From Strigamia acuminata (lineage: Eukaryota; Arthropoda; Chilopoda; Geophilomorpha; Linotaeniidae), in NCBI GenBank assembly GCA_949358305.1, contig OX442314.1:21755060-21819059 (forward strand): 64,000 bases of DNA, written 5' to 3'. Shown one piece after another: positions 1 through 12,020 of the stretch. Positions within the stretch are counted from its first letter, which is position 1. Each line of letters begins with the position of its first letter. Made by a program: the position numbers and the translations under genes. The notes under the pieces were generated by a model. That model made no database searches. It was not told the origin of the DNA and saw nothing but the letters and a program-made list of their open reading frames with translations.

Positions 1-608
1 GGTTTCGGCTTTGGATTATTTTTTTTTATTTTTATCTAATTTAGAATAATATTATTTTTTAAAATTAATAAAACCACAGTTTTAATTTAAACCGGAAAAA
101 TCACACATTTCCTTTCCGATTTTTACTGTCTTTCTCATTTCCCATTGCAGTTTGAATTTTCCACTAACAACTTGCGAAAGTTTCCAAACAAACTTTTCCA
201 AGGATGAAGTGATTTATTGAGTGTTAAAGTCTTTACTGTTTGCAATTAACTTTGATTTTGTAACCCCAGACGTGGACTTTAATTTGAAATTTGATAAGTT
301 TTCAATTTTATTACCTAAAAAATGATTAAAGTTGCTGCAGACCACTCGTAAATGACGTCACATAGCCATTATTTGCCGAGCCTCGTGCGATAACTCGCAT
401 GAGTCACATCTAAATATCTCACTGGAAGCTAAATTCTTACCACATACTTTTTTTTTTCTTCAAAATTTGATCTTTGAAATTAAAATAAAGATTGAAATAT
501 ATCCAAAACAAAATTTATCTTTTATTGGCGCGGTGTCGAGCAGGAAAGCCTGCCACAGTTTTTTCATAAATTAAAACACTAAAAATTCTCTTTTTTATGT
601 TTTAACAG
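1..608. other. Upstream flank of PRR5, no exon identified
   Basis: AT-rich sequence in which I could not identify the missing 5' exons of PRR5. A perfect CRE palindrome (TGACGTCA, 353-360) and an AP-1-type site (TGAGTCA, 400-406) lie 40 bp apart and could belong to a promoter. A short open stretch from ATG 352 stops after 13 codons and does not splice in phase to the exon at 609. The gene start may lie here as non-coding exons or to the left of the window. Confidence 0.4.
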
Positions 609-1713
609 CCTAGAAAATGCAGTTGTGGCTTTGTTTCAACGCCACGAACTAGACAACAAAGTTGTCCCAAAACTGCACTTGTGCATAAGGTAAATTTCGT
701 GGAAAATGGAGTTCAGTGATGTTATTATTTGTCATTTGTTTTTAGAATATTGCTAGAAAAAGAAACTGGATCTTTTCTTTTTGAGTGGTGTCAAACAAAG
801 CTATTCACCAAAGGGATGATTATTTTAAGAGAAACTCTAAAGCAGTCAACAGGTAATCGATAACACGAGTGGAGATTAAATTCTGTTTACAAAAATTTCC
901 TCAAAACAAATTTCAATGCCCAATGTAATCCAATCAGGCCGACGTTTTCTCGATAATTTGGAACAAACGTGGATTTTTTTCTTCCAAGAAATATTGCCAT
1001 TGCTTCAAACAATATTTCTCCCACTTAGAGTAGTGAGTATTCATCACTTTTTATATAAATTTAAATAAATAAAAAATTGGCCTTCTCAGAAACAAGGATT
1101 TACAATCAGAAAAGCAGCTCTGATTCGTTTCAGAGACGTAATTGTCATGAAAATAGACATGTTAAGTATGTTACGTATCTTTAACCTTAAACTCCTGGAG
1201 TAGAAACTAGAAACGATTAAACTAAAAGAAAAATATTGTTTATTTAAGGTGCATTTGAAGCTGTTAATTTCCAAGTCAATCCTGGAATTAAGCAAATGTT
1301 TTTAATTCTTCAGGTAATTATTTTAAAAAAAAATATTAAAAAATTGATATTAAGCTTTAATGTCATTTCAGCATGTCCATGATCCATCCAGACCCAACGA
1401 AAACCGTCTTGAACTTGAAAAACTAATTGCGCGAATTATAGTCCCATATTTAGGTTACTACGGCTACTACGAAGGTGGACCGGATCCGATAATTGAATCT
1501 AATGAACCCGCAATGGCGAGCCAAAGAAAATCAATTGCAGGTTGTAAAAAAAATAAAAAAATAAAAATTTTTTTTTTCTTAAAAACTTGTTCCTTTAAAG
1601 ATGCGCGAAGAGTATCTAGACCACTAAGTGTGCAGCCAATTCAGCTCGATCGTCTGGAAGATATATTTCATGAAGCTGTTGCGCGTACAAGTAGTTTCAG
1701 TGACGACAAATAG
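609..1713 (+). CDS. PRR5: PRR5/Protor-like TORC2 subunit (HbrB-like), 5' incomplete
   Basis: Seven exons join in one frame: 609-689, 746-852, 938-1032, 1090-1165, 1249-1313, 1372-1540, 1601-1713 (stop TAG 1711). They give 234 residues of a HbrB-like domain protein. Recognised blocks are the NAVVALFQR start of the domain, ETGSFLFEW, LFTKGMIILRETL, FFQEILPLLQTIFLPLR, FTIRKAALIRFRD and the VPYLGYYG segment, in the order found in vertebrate PRR5 and PRR5L. PRR5/Protor proteins bind Rictor in TORC2, the kinase complex acting on AKT and SGK. All junctions are GT-AG and phase-consistent, except that the first exon begins with the third base of a codon, so at least one upstream coding exon is missing. 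The tail after VPYLGYYG is short (about 75 residues) compared with vertebrate proteins. The family call is secure; the 5' end is not. Confidence 0.9.
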
Positions 1714-1760
1714 GTACGGTTGAAACCGCCATTTTGGATTTAATATTCGTTTTATATCAT

Positions 1761-4014
1761 TTATTCAACTTTTCCTTTAGATTTTGATCTCAGTAGTTTA
1801 GCCAGAACAAACGATACCGCGACCACAACACCGATAACGATCATCGCAAACAGTACAATCAGGATAATGACATCGAGTACGTAATAGTAAAGCGAAGCGT
1901 ACATTCGGCTTTTGGGTGTTTGGTGGAGTGGCGTTGATTTGTGGCGTATGATGCGTTCAATCCAAAAAACAAAACGATCGGCAGGGATTTCCGGTTGGTC
2001 CCTAAACACGACAGATAGTTGGCGCACGCTGTGGTAGTAACTGAGGAATAAACACGAGAGAATTTGTTTGGTTACGATTTAAACGGGAAAACGTTCACAT
2101 TTTTACGTGCCTTTTGTCTATTAGAAGTTTGTTGATGTTCTCTAAGAATGAGTTTCTTGTCAATTGATCAATTGGGATTTGCGAACCGATTTTACGGTCC
2201 ACAACCTCATTAGCAATGATATTTTGTGGTTCTTTTGTGATGCACAGAATTGGTACGGCATGAAAGATGGCGGATGTGGTCGCGAGCGAATCGCAAGACG
2301 ACACGAACAATCGTGTACGAGGATTGCCTGAGATAAATTTGTTGTGTAGAATTTAATTTGACGAATTATTTTGATGTTAAATTACCTAGTATATCTTGCT
2401 GATTGATATTTGTAACTGTTTGGATGTTTGGTACGTTTGTTATCTTCTCTTTTTGTTGCCAAATGATCGCATACGACGAGAGAGTGAAAAAAGTTTTGAT
2501 TAAAATCTCTTTTTGCATTTTAGGTAATTCAACATCCAATGACACAAAAACGATTCCACCACGAAAATTCTTAGAAAAGTCCTCTATATTCTGTAAATAA
2601 AATTATTAAAGAAAGACATTATTTAAAATTTCAATTTTTTGAATATTTTTTCAATGGCCGGATTAAAGATTCGGGGCCCCGGATAACTTCCGACAAGGAA
2701 TTAGCACCGAATTTAGAGTTCTCGAAGGAGAAGGGCCCCATGGAGCTGCGGGGCCCCTATATTACAAAAAATAATATTTTTTGGACATTCTTTTTCAATT
2801 AGGACCCAAAAAAAAGCCGCAAGAAGGGCCCCCAGACCAGAAATACGTTTTTGACTTGAATATTCAGAAATAACATCTTCAAGCCTTCATTTTAAAGCAA
2901 AAAAGATGCATTTGCAGACGGGAAAATGCATTTTTATGCAAAACAATACATTTTCCGATACATCTTCTGATGAGATATTGCATTTTATGTATAACGTGAT
3001 CCAAGGGGCCCTTTAGATTTGGAAATTTTCTCCCTTGGCCCCCCTTAATCCAGCCTTCTGTGTGTAAATAGAAATACAGAGTTACAGACCTTTGGGATGG
3101 GATTGGGTGATTTGCAATGGATTCCTCCAAGAGATACAATATTTGACACTGCAGGTTTATCCAATTCAAGTATGGGATTGTCATTTGTCATAATTAATAC
3201 TAATTTTTCATGCAACTGATTGACATTCATAGTAGTTTCTTGTTGGTATTGATTAATTACAGACAAAACTGGTTGGTAATAGTTTGCATTCCTGAAATAT
3301 TAGTTAAAAAAACCACAAATAACTCTCGAGAAATTAAATTCCTTCCATATTGTTACCATTTTCTCATTAAAGAGTAATCTTGCACAATTCTGCTTACTCG
3401 CTGGAAAAACGAACTGGCGCTGGAATCAATTGCACTCGCAGTCGGTACATCCAAATGATATGCAATTGGCAGACTCAACGATAATGGCCAAATTCCAATT
3501 ATGGGAATTGCTGAAAGTTACTGAACTTGTTACTATATCTTGATTGAAATTTGCAACATTTTATGAATTTACCTAAATTTTTGGCCCAAGCAATGGAGCA
3601 AATGTCATTGGCAAACAAATCGGTGATAAAAATGTCAAATTGTTTCGTTTGCACTTGATTGAATAGAGTTGAGTCATTCAGAAAGATTGAACACCAGTCA
3701 GCTAATGTATTTAAAGTTGTCATTGTGTTTGAATTTTCTAGATATAAATCTTGGTAGACGTATTCATTAAATTCGCGGCCCTCTAGTGACAAATTCAAGT
3801 CTGGTCTGACAACGTAAACATTGAAATTTTGTTTTTGGAAAACTGAATCGTTTTGATACGATAAGAAGTAAATTTCGTGCTGCTTCTCTTCCAACAAATG
3901 TCCCAACTCGAAGAAAAAGTGCCAATGTGTGCGGAAAAGTGACATAAACAAAATTTTGGAAGAATTAACTGCACATAACATTAAAAGAAAGGTGAAAATA
4001 CATTTAGAAAACAT
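1761..4014 (-). CDS. UDP-glycosyltransferase-like gene, degenerate
   Basis: Six exons: 4014-3573, 3510-3357, 3291-3090, 2590-2386, 2327-2107, 2040-1761. They form a UGT of about 500 residues: N-terminal signal peptide (MFSKCIFTFLLMLCAVNSS), acceptor-binding half with a candidate catalytic His in FRTHWHF, the IVSLGGIH linker, a C-terminal half ending in VVFRDQPEIP, then one membrane span and a lysine-rich cytosolic tail. This is the plan of ER-membrane UGTs that conjugate lipophilic compounds. Two things are wrong. The donor-sugar signature is eroded: the usual FVTHGG is FVSSCD, and the downstream Asp-Gln pair is replaced by Glu-Pro-Gln. The last intron also does not fit: with donor after 2107 and acceptor before 2040 the final exon is one base out of frame, and I see no alternative GT-AG pair. 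It is a pseudo-enzyme, a pseudogene in early decay, or has a sequencing error. A transposon fills the intron at 2591-3089. Confidence 0.82.
2656..3055. mobile_element. Non-autonomous DNA transposon with GGCCGGATTAA ends (copy 1)
   Basis: About 400 bp in a UGT intron. It starts GGCCGGATTAA and ends TTAATCCAGCC, an inverted pair with 10 of 11 bases matching. GC-rich blocks of GGGCCCC lie at both ends around an AT-rich middle with repeated TGCATTTT words. A second copy with the same design is at 52533-52909. No coding capacity. I see no clear target-site duplication. The terminus style recalls hAT-derived elements but assignment is tentative. Confidence 0.6.
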
Positions 4015-4509
4015 CGCAAAACGAAATTAAATTCGAAAACAGTAGGAATGAAGCGCATAAACGAAGAAAAATGAACTAAAGATGTTGTGTACTTATCCAA
4101 GTGATGGATCTCGTCTGGGATGCGGAGTTTTGGGTCAACAGATCACATTTCAAAGGAGGAGTTCATTCGCATAAGGGGAATGCACCCACGTTGTCGTTTT
4201 TATGTTAACATTGCCTCCAATGGTCACTCTGCGTAATTCTCGGCGAAATTTGCATAAAATATCGATGAAATTACTCTTCCAAAATGGCCCCACTATATAG
4301 TTTGGTAGTTATAGTTTGTCAAATCAAAATTTTGCATTTAATGTCAATAATTTGAGAATGTTGAGAAATTTTTCAAAATTTTGAGTAAAATCCTTCATAA
4401 AAAGTGACTGAGAATGACTATCCAAACACACGTATAATACAATTTATTTTATTAAGCATTAAAAAAAACTCTCAACATTATTTTGTTACTGTTAATAAAT
4501 GTATTCTAA
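4015..4509. other. Intergenic, UGT 5' flank and NUP205 3' flank
   Basis: About 500 bp between the UGT start codon (4014) and the NUP205 stop (4512-4510), both genes on the minus strand. It should hold the UGT promoter and the NUP205 3' UTR. An ATTAAA/AATAAA-rich stretch at about 4440-4500 could serve as the NUP205 poly(A) region. I see no other gene, repeat or RNA. Confidence 0.4.
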
Positions 4510-7500
4510 TCATTTGGTATTCAATCGAATTATACGCTTCAGTCTACGTACTAAAGCTTCCATAAAACTGCTCCGAGTATCCTGAAGAGTGTGTATCTAT
4601 TTAAAAACGAATAAACATGTAATTAAGAAATCAATCTTATCAATTGCAGTAGTTGTAGTACCTGGACAATTTCGTGCAGTTTTCTAAACACAGTTTCATT
4701 GATACAAGACAAAACCTCCGCTTTCAGATGCGTTAAATTTTCGTTCGATATTTCAAACTCATTTGTGCCGCCCCTTGAATCCAATTGATTGTTCCACGAT
4801 TTTCCCAAGACCATCCCGGAATCCACGGTAGTGCAGTTGACCAGATAATGTTCCAAATGAATCCACACCAAGTACAGCGTATTCTCGATCATATCTAAGC
4901 GACGAATTAAGTCCAACACAACGATAAAACACAAACAAAACAAACAAAAGCTTTCTGGCAAAGGATACACGAGTACAATTTCACTTCTTGCGATTTGTAA
5001 CTGAGCAATTTAAGCAAACACTGCCTCGCTTTGTGCTTGCGAATTTGTCCGGACAGCTTCTCATTCAGATCCGGTAAAAACTCTTTCATTTCTTCGTAGC
5101 TCAGTTCGGATAACGAGTTATATTTCTTAATGAAATTACTGTGCGCCGTGTAAGATTGCAAAAACAAATCGATGCATTTCTGGAGATGATAAACAACAAC
5201 CCCCAAATTCGGTGTGCGAGGGATCGTGAGCATGACTCGATAATCTGTACGAGACAAAACAAAATTACAAAAATAAAATAATTTACTTTTAAAAAGAACT
5301 TACCTTCCAAATCAAACGCATCTTTGTTAATCGCCTCGTTCAGATTAGGTAAAAATATAATCGGACAAAGTCTGCGATCATCACCAGGTGGAGTAACGAC
5401 CGATCGACAGTACAAAACTGTTCCGCTTAAAACTTCCAGCAATCTAATTTGCATTTCATTTTGAGTAAACCCGGACACGCCTTCGGTATTAACGCTCGAC
5501 TTGGTGGAATCCGTCAGCGCGTAACGCTGAAACAACGCAACCATGAAACGTTGAAGCCGCTTCACGTGAGATTGAATCTCTATAGTAACAGTCGGGTCCT
5601 GCTCATCGATATATTCTAAAACATTAAATTAAAATTAAAAACTAAGAACATTAAAATGACAAATTTTAAAACCTACCAACAGCTGCAGCTCGCGCAACAA
5701 CTCTCGCAACTAGCGATAACTCTTGCAGGGTCGCTAGCGTCAACTTGACGTGTCTTTCGCGCAGAATTGTACAAAAAACTTCCACGTGCGCAACGACAAA
5801 TCGCAACAGTTCCGTCGCTGCATTTATATTGTTGTGTCCCAGTGAGGTGGTGATGGCTAAACACAGTCTCAACACGGGGAAAAGAATCTGTCGATAACGG
5901 CCGATCGACATCATTAAAAATCCGTCCTCGTCCGCAGATGCATTTGGATTGAACATCGGTAAAACAGATGCATGACTAAATATAAGCACAAAAACAAATA
6001 ATTCAATAATTTAACAAAAAAAAACGATTTTACTCACTTTATTTCGTATTCCGGTCTCATATCGAACACTTTACACTCCACCAACGTTTTCATAATCCCG
6101 TTTTCGAGCAACGCGTAAGCGCCGGATGCCGACAAAGCCAAACGTGACAACAACGCCATTTTAGACTCGTAGATGTAAAGAGCTCTCAACGGTTCCGTAG
6201 CGGAAAGAATCAAATTTTGCAATTGCTGATTGTCTTGCAGTAAACTTTCGATCAAATGGCGCAAATAACCTTTCGACACCAAATAGTTCAACCAATGCTC
6301 GTTGCGGTCCGTCGAGACGATGACATCAACACAAGCCAACGTCAACATCTACAAATCACACAAAAAAATCAAATTAAATTGACACCAACTAATATTTAAG
6401 TCTACAAACCCGATTCACGTCGTGCGACGTGCAGCAATCCCTACAAACCACTTCCATGAAATGTTCGCCGTACCCCAAGATAATCTCCACATTTTCCCGG
6501 CTTAATTTTTCGTGCTCCATCTCCTGATCCAAAGTGACGCGATGATCCAACAACTTGTGCGTATCTTTATCTTCAAAAAATAAAACAAAAGCATAATTTC
6601 ATCAGTATTAAACACTTTTAAATCAAACTCACGATTGTACAAAGCTGGAAACGGTTGTGGTTTCTTCGCAATGCGTAGAAAATTCAACAACGCTGCGTAA
6701 TAATTAGCACGGACCCTTTGCGGACCACCGCCAGACTTCAAAATACATTCTAACAAGCCTTTTAGGACGACTTGTAGCGACGAGCTACGGAACAGGCGCG
6801 TCGAACTGGCTAAAGTCGATTCCGAAAGAACGTTAAAACTGCTCGCGCTCAAGTTTTCTTTATCCACGTCCGTTTCGCTGGCGATGAAACATTGACGAAG
6901 ATTTGCCAAAAGAGTTAAGATGATCCCCGACACCAAATGGGAGAGTTCAGAGACGGATGATTGGTTAAGTACTTTGTGGATGAGTTCCTGGATGAGTTCA
7001 AAGAGAACGGTTTGGCGTTTTTCGCCTTCGAGAACCTCCGATGGGTAAGCCGTTAGAATAATCTCCGTGATTTGTCTCCACGAATCGAACATGAGCCGTT
7101 TGGCGTGCAAGTTTTCGCGGATTTTATTCCGTTTGACGACGTAACTCAAAATGTTTTGAATTTCCTATTGAAAAAGAAAAAAAAGAAAAAAAAATAACAT
7201 TTTAACTTTTAATTTCGTTGTCAACATTTTTTTTTGGAGTTTACCTGCGTGATAAGCGGTCTCTGGCCCAAAGCAGAAGAGCCTTTTAAATCATTTAATT
7301 CACGATTCAGAAGTTGATGTAACAGCAGAACGTTGACAACCGTCAATCCATTCGTTTGACGTTTTTCACACTGACTTATGGCGAGTTCAGCCGACGACGG
7401 GTCAAAATATTCCCATTGCGGTGGGTCGGGGTAATTCTCGGTGAAATCGATGGCATCTAATATGGATAAAAGTTTTCTGCGTACAATTCCAGCCGTCACG

Positions 7501-10500
7501 ATGTTGCTCGGTCTAAGTTGGCTTAAACTACTAATTGTGATGTCGCGAGTCGGTCCGTCTCCTTCAACAGCCGTTTCATTCGATAATGCAACATCAGGAT
7601 TAGTGTCAATTAACAAATTGACTAATCTTTGAACTTGCGATCGTTGTCGATTCAGCGATGTCACGTGGATTTCAATGGCAGCCAACTTCAAAATCCACGC
7701 TTGTTGCAGCAACGTGTAGGAATTGAAACGTTTTGAAACATCTATTAAAAGTTTTTTTTAAAAAAAAATATTAATAAATATAATATAACAAAATATTTGT
7801 TTTCAAAAATTAAATTTTACCAGAATTTTTCAATTTAAAAGGTAAACATTGAAGTTGCCGATAAAGAAAATCGTGAGTCGTTCTCAAGTATCTCAAAATA
7901 GGCGCCGACGTGTCTTTATCCGCCGCCAAATCGTGCAGCAAATGATAATAAGATTCCGCCAACATCGGTGCATCGCGAACGCACGATGGTTCTTGCCGGG
8001 AGTTTCCTTTAAGCGACAATTGATTCAGGATCACGTGAAGACACGTCCGAGGCGAATTCAAAACACCTAAAAATAACTCGGTATTAATTAACGGATAAAT
8101 TAAAATTCCATTCGACCGAACCTGCTTCCTGCAGCACCGTCTTATTAATGGGTTTACGTAGATCAAAACCCAGCAGAAAATGTGCCAAGTTCGCTTGTGG
8201 TTGAGGAAGACAAGTTAACATTAACTGAACAATGTTGCGACGCGTGACTTGCGGCGAATGCACTTCGTTCGCCTCTCCGGCCGCGTCAAACGTCTGATCA
8301 AACGATTCGGTTTCGTCGCTGTCGAGAGTTTCCACGAATCCGTTGAGCAACTCTTTGGCTTCGGTTTCGTTCATCGTAAACAGCGTGACTAGTTGCGGCT
8401 GCACGACTGGAGATTGACATAAATGACGTAGAATTTTTGTCACGTGGAAAACATGTTCCGGTAAAAAACTGCCCAAAGTGGTGAACCTGTCAAAACAACA
8501 AAATAATATTTAAAACCGATTCAATCCGAGCAAACTCATCGTCAAAAATTCACTTCGTGATGCAGACTATGTAGTCAGCTCGTCCGCTGCGAGGATTGAT
8601 CATCAGTAGCAACTTGTCTATGCTCGACACGAGCAGCGACGACCCAAATTCGCGTAATAAATCGAGAAATTTCGTTTGTTTTTCTAACACGGTACTGATC
8701 AGCTTCAAAGCAAGCAGGCTGCTTTTTTGTAAATTCTCTTTCCCTGGAAAATTCGTGTACTGCGATAACAGCTGAACAGCTTCAGTGATGATGTACAAAA
8801 CCTGAGCAAAATAATTAAACGTAAAATAAAATCAAAATAAACACGCGAACCCGTATTTTTTTTATTACCATTTTGAGCATTGAGCTGTCATGGAGCATAT
8901 AAACGAGAATGTTGTGCCCCGGACGTTTGTTGGCGGTCGTCGAGCCACCACCTTGAAGCTCAGCAACTTGGTTAACGAAATCGTCGGGCAAAACATCGTG
9001 ATTTTTCAACAATTTATAAAATATCGTCAAACAACCTGCTGTAACAGCCCACTGAAACCGATAATTAGAATTAATCGAATATCAAATCCACAAGACGTCT
9101 TCATTCTCACCTTCTCTCCGCTGTTTTTATACGCTCGCGTGTTGGCTTTTAAAAAAATCGAATCTCTGACAAATTCCAAATAAGGGTCGAATCCCGGCGC
9201 TCGAAATCCAACACCGAGTGTCTGTGGGATCGTGACATCGACCAAGACACTCAGAAAGTGCAAAAATGCTCTCGTCATTGGAAATTCCTCATTTCGTGCT
9301 TCAATTTCGTCCAATTCCGTTTGAATTCCACTAGACTGATAAGCGGACGTCGTTTTCACCGTCTGTAGGATCTGCGCCACTTCGAGAGAATGCCACAAAT
9401 TAACGGCGATCGTCGACGTCTTTGCAAAGGACGACAACGTTAACAGAAGCTCGGCTTTGAACGTCGTTGGCACGCTACAGCCGACCAATCCGAGCAAAAC
9501 CACAAGCGGAAGCCACTGTTGGTTCTCGCACATCGCAATCCGAGCAAATTCGTCCTAAAAATCGACAAAACATGAGTCCACGTCCAATTTAAATAACATC
9601 AAACAGTAATAAACCTCTCGTGCTATTGTTTGAATCAGTTGAAGCACGGATGACAATCCTTTAAGTTCCAACGGTGTGATTCCTCGCATCGGCGGTCGTT
9701 GGCGATAAATGTGCTGCGTATCGCTTATTAACGGCAATTCTTGGCGTAAATTTGCATAATATTGATGAAAAGACATGAAAAAGTGGCCCCATCCGACGGT
9801 GCTGCAATGGCCGCCGGTGCCGTTAAGTTTTAACAAATTAAAACAATGATGAGCGCACATTTGCGCCTTCGACAGCGTCGACAGCATTTGGATGTAAGGC
9901 ACGTATAACGAAGGAGGCAGCAAATCACCAGCTAAGCGCACGAATTTGAAAAGGTTCACTTGTTTCTGTGGCAATCTAAATGGGTAGGTCGTTGAAAATC
10001 CCGGCGATATTTCGACGGGACACCAATATTCGGAAATTAATTCCAGTTTAAGTGGATCTTTGGCGTACAGCGCAGAAATCTATTCGACAAAACCAACGTA
10101 AAATTAATCGATTTAGTCTTTGATGGATTAAAAACGATTACTTACACTTTGCATTAATTCCTCAAAATGGCGTTGTAAATTCTCCGGTGGATCCAGACCC
10201 TCTTGCTCGTGCGCTAGAATAATTCGAGCCATTTCGTCGCCGTGGTTCCGTAATTCTTTCACTTTGAGTGGCATGTGGATGATGAAATCGGTAATCAAAC
10301 TGTGAAATCTTTTCACATAGAATTCCTGCAAAAATACGAAAACGACAAAATGAATTAATAAATAAGAAAAAAAAAAAACGATTTTTTTTTTTTGTTATTT
10401 ACTTCTAAATGAAACGTGTCATTCGCCAACAAAACAGTGTGTAAAAAATTAAAGACGCCGTTATTAACAGCTTGATCTAAAATATATTCATCTGCTTCGA

Positions 10501-11917
10501 AATACTGTTGAAATCCTTGCATGTTGGGCTGTTGTGACAAAATGCGCAAAGTTACGGCCCACGCAAATTGAAAAACAGCTTTCACTTGCGGCTGCTCCCA
10601 TTGATTTGCATCGCTCAATTCTTTGTGAATGGTCGGAATAAAATCAGCATCGGAAAGAATTGGAATTTTTTGCAGTAAAACTAAAATTTAAAAAAAATAT
10701 ATATATATATTCGTAATTTTATATCATTTTGCCAACTTTCATTTATATTTACGTTCACTGTCCTCGGTTTGTTCCAAAATACTGACATCAATTGCATACA
10801 AAACCGCCATTACAAGCGCTAAACTAACGTTGTCCATTGATCCGTCCGCTGATATGGGATTATGGCGAGTGAGAAAAGCCAACAGATCTAACGTATGTTC
10901 CGAACTTAGAGCCGATTGACACGCCAAGCAATACAAACATTCGGCGAGTGTTTGTTTCGTTTCGATTATCAAATCTACAACCTTTAAATAAACGTTCGGA
11001 ATTAAACATTTGTAATTAAAAACAATTTACGTTTCTTTTTCTACCTGTTTCCGGTGCCTGGGACTACCCAGACCGCGATTTTTCTGTAATTTATCAATTT
11101 CGGTAGCAAAATCCATGTCGAGCAACAAATCCAAAATTTTTCGAAATAATCCTTCTTCTAGTAATTGATTGGTGTATTTTGTTGATAAATTAACCATTTC
11201 GTTACTAAGTCCCAAAGTCCACGTTCTGCCCTCTCGTGCTTGAATCAAAGCTCGCAAAGAAGCAACGAGACTTTGTCGACCGTCATAATACAACAAAACA
11301 GCAACCAGACCGCGATTTACGCCGACAAAATGCGCTTTTTGATTTTCACCTGAAAATATCACAAATTCTATTAGTTTTTCACAATTTCACAAATATAAAA
11401 AAAATTTTACCCGCTATTAATAACTCAACGGCTGATATTTCGTTTAAATTAAACATATCGCTCAGAATTAAAGCTTCCGATATCATAGCTTGGGATATAA
11501 CTTGAGGTACATTTCGACCCAACACGGGGATTCCTTCTCCCGAGCCTTTACGAACGATTTCCCGGCTTTCTGCATTCTTAGGCTATGTCGAATAAAAAGT
11601 TAGTAAGCATGAAACATCACTAGTTAAGTCAGATCTTACTGGATTTTTGAGCAAAGCGACGAAATCCGGTTTGTGTTTCCTCAAAGTAGCTTCAAATTCC
11701 GGCAGAATATCAAAGTCTTTCTTAAACACCGCCGTGTAAACCACGTTATAAAGTTCTTTATACGGAAGCCATACATTTTCATCTGTAAACAAGAATTTTT
11801 TGCAATGGTTATTAGTTTACGTGCTAAATAATTCAAATAATTAATCCGTATAATAAGAAATATAAAAATCATTCCGGAGGGAGGGGACGTACGCAAATTT
11901 ACCGCCACGGAAGCCAT
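4510..11917 (-). CDS. NUP205: Nuclear pore complex protein Nup205, complete
   Basis: Twenty-two exons: 11917-11893, 11782-11640, 11582-11411, 11349-11045, 10981-10753, 10680-10403, 10325-10146, 10079-9615, 9554-9111, 9051-8869, 8801-8554, 8486-8122, 8066-7821, 7741-7245, 7164-6633, 6570-6410, 6348-6038, 5975-5677, 5615-5304, 5244-5002, 4894-4662, 4596-4510. Exon lengths total 5958 nt, an exact 1985 codons plus stop, close to human NUP205 (2012 aa). Recognisable blocks run from start to end: PYKELYNVVYTAVFKKDF, KHKPDFVALLKNPPKN, GLVAVLLYYDG, CAHHCFNLLKLNGTGG, APGFDPYLEFVRDSIFL, SPRTCLHVIL, VTSLNRQRS, MALLSRLALSASGA, GRYRQILFPVLRLC, MEALVRRLKRIIRL. Nup205 is a large alpha-solenoid scaffold of the pore inner ring, paired with Nup93 and paralogous to Nup188. 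Two junctions are less certain: the donor after 5002 (GTTACA) and the first exon, which is only 25 nt. The gene is divergent from the THAP gene, with 103 bp between start codons. Confidence 0.97.
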
Positions 11918-12020
11918 TTTGAATTTGAATGAAACCGGCTAGGGAGGGCGCTGTCGTCTCGGTTATCTCGCTGTGATTGGATTGGTTTTGTTGCAACGGG
12001 CGCCATATTTTTTCCACAAC
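11918..12020. promoter_or_regulatory. Bidirectional promoter between NUP205 and THAP gene
   Basis: Only 103 bp separate the NUP205 start codon (minus) from the THAP start codon (plus). It is more GC-rich than nearby introns and contains two ATTGG words (inverted CCAAT boxes) near 11976-11984, a GGGCGCC stretch near 11998 and no TATA box close to either start. A YY1-like AAGATGGCG lies in THAP intron 1 (12228-12236). This suits a housekeeping-type shared promoter. It is inferred from spacing and composition only. Confidence 0.6.

Noticed and set aside
352-393. ATG at 352 as PRR5 start
   Set aside because: The frame stops after 13 codons, and its only donor is in the wrong phase for the exon at 609.
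7441-9183. Plus-strand frames of 63-97 codons opposite NUP205
   Set aside because: They are antisense shadows of NUP205 exons; none has independent splice or start support.
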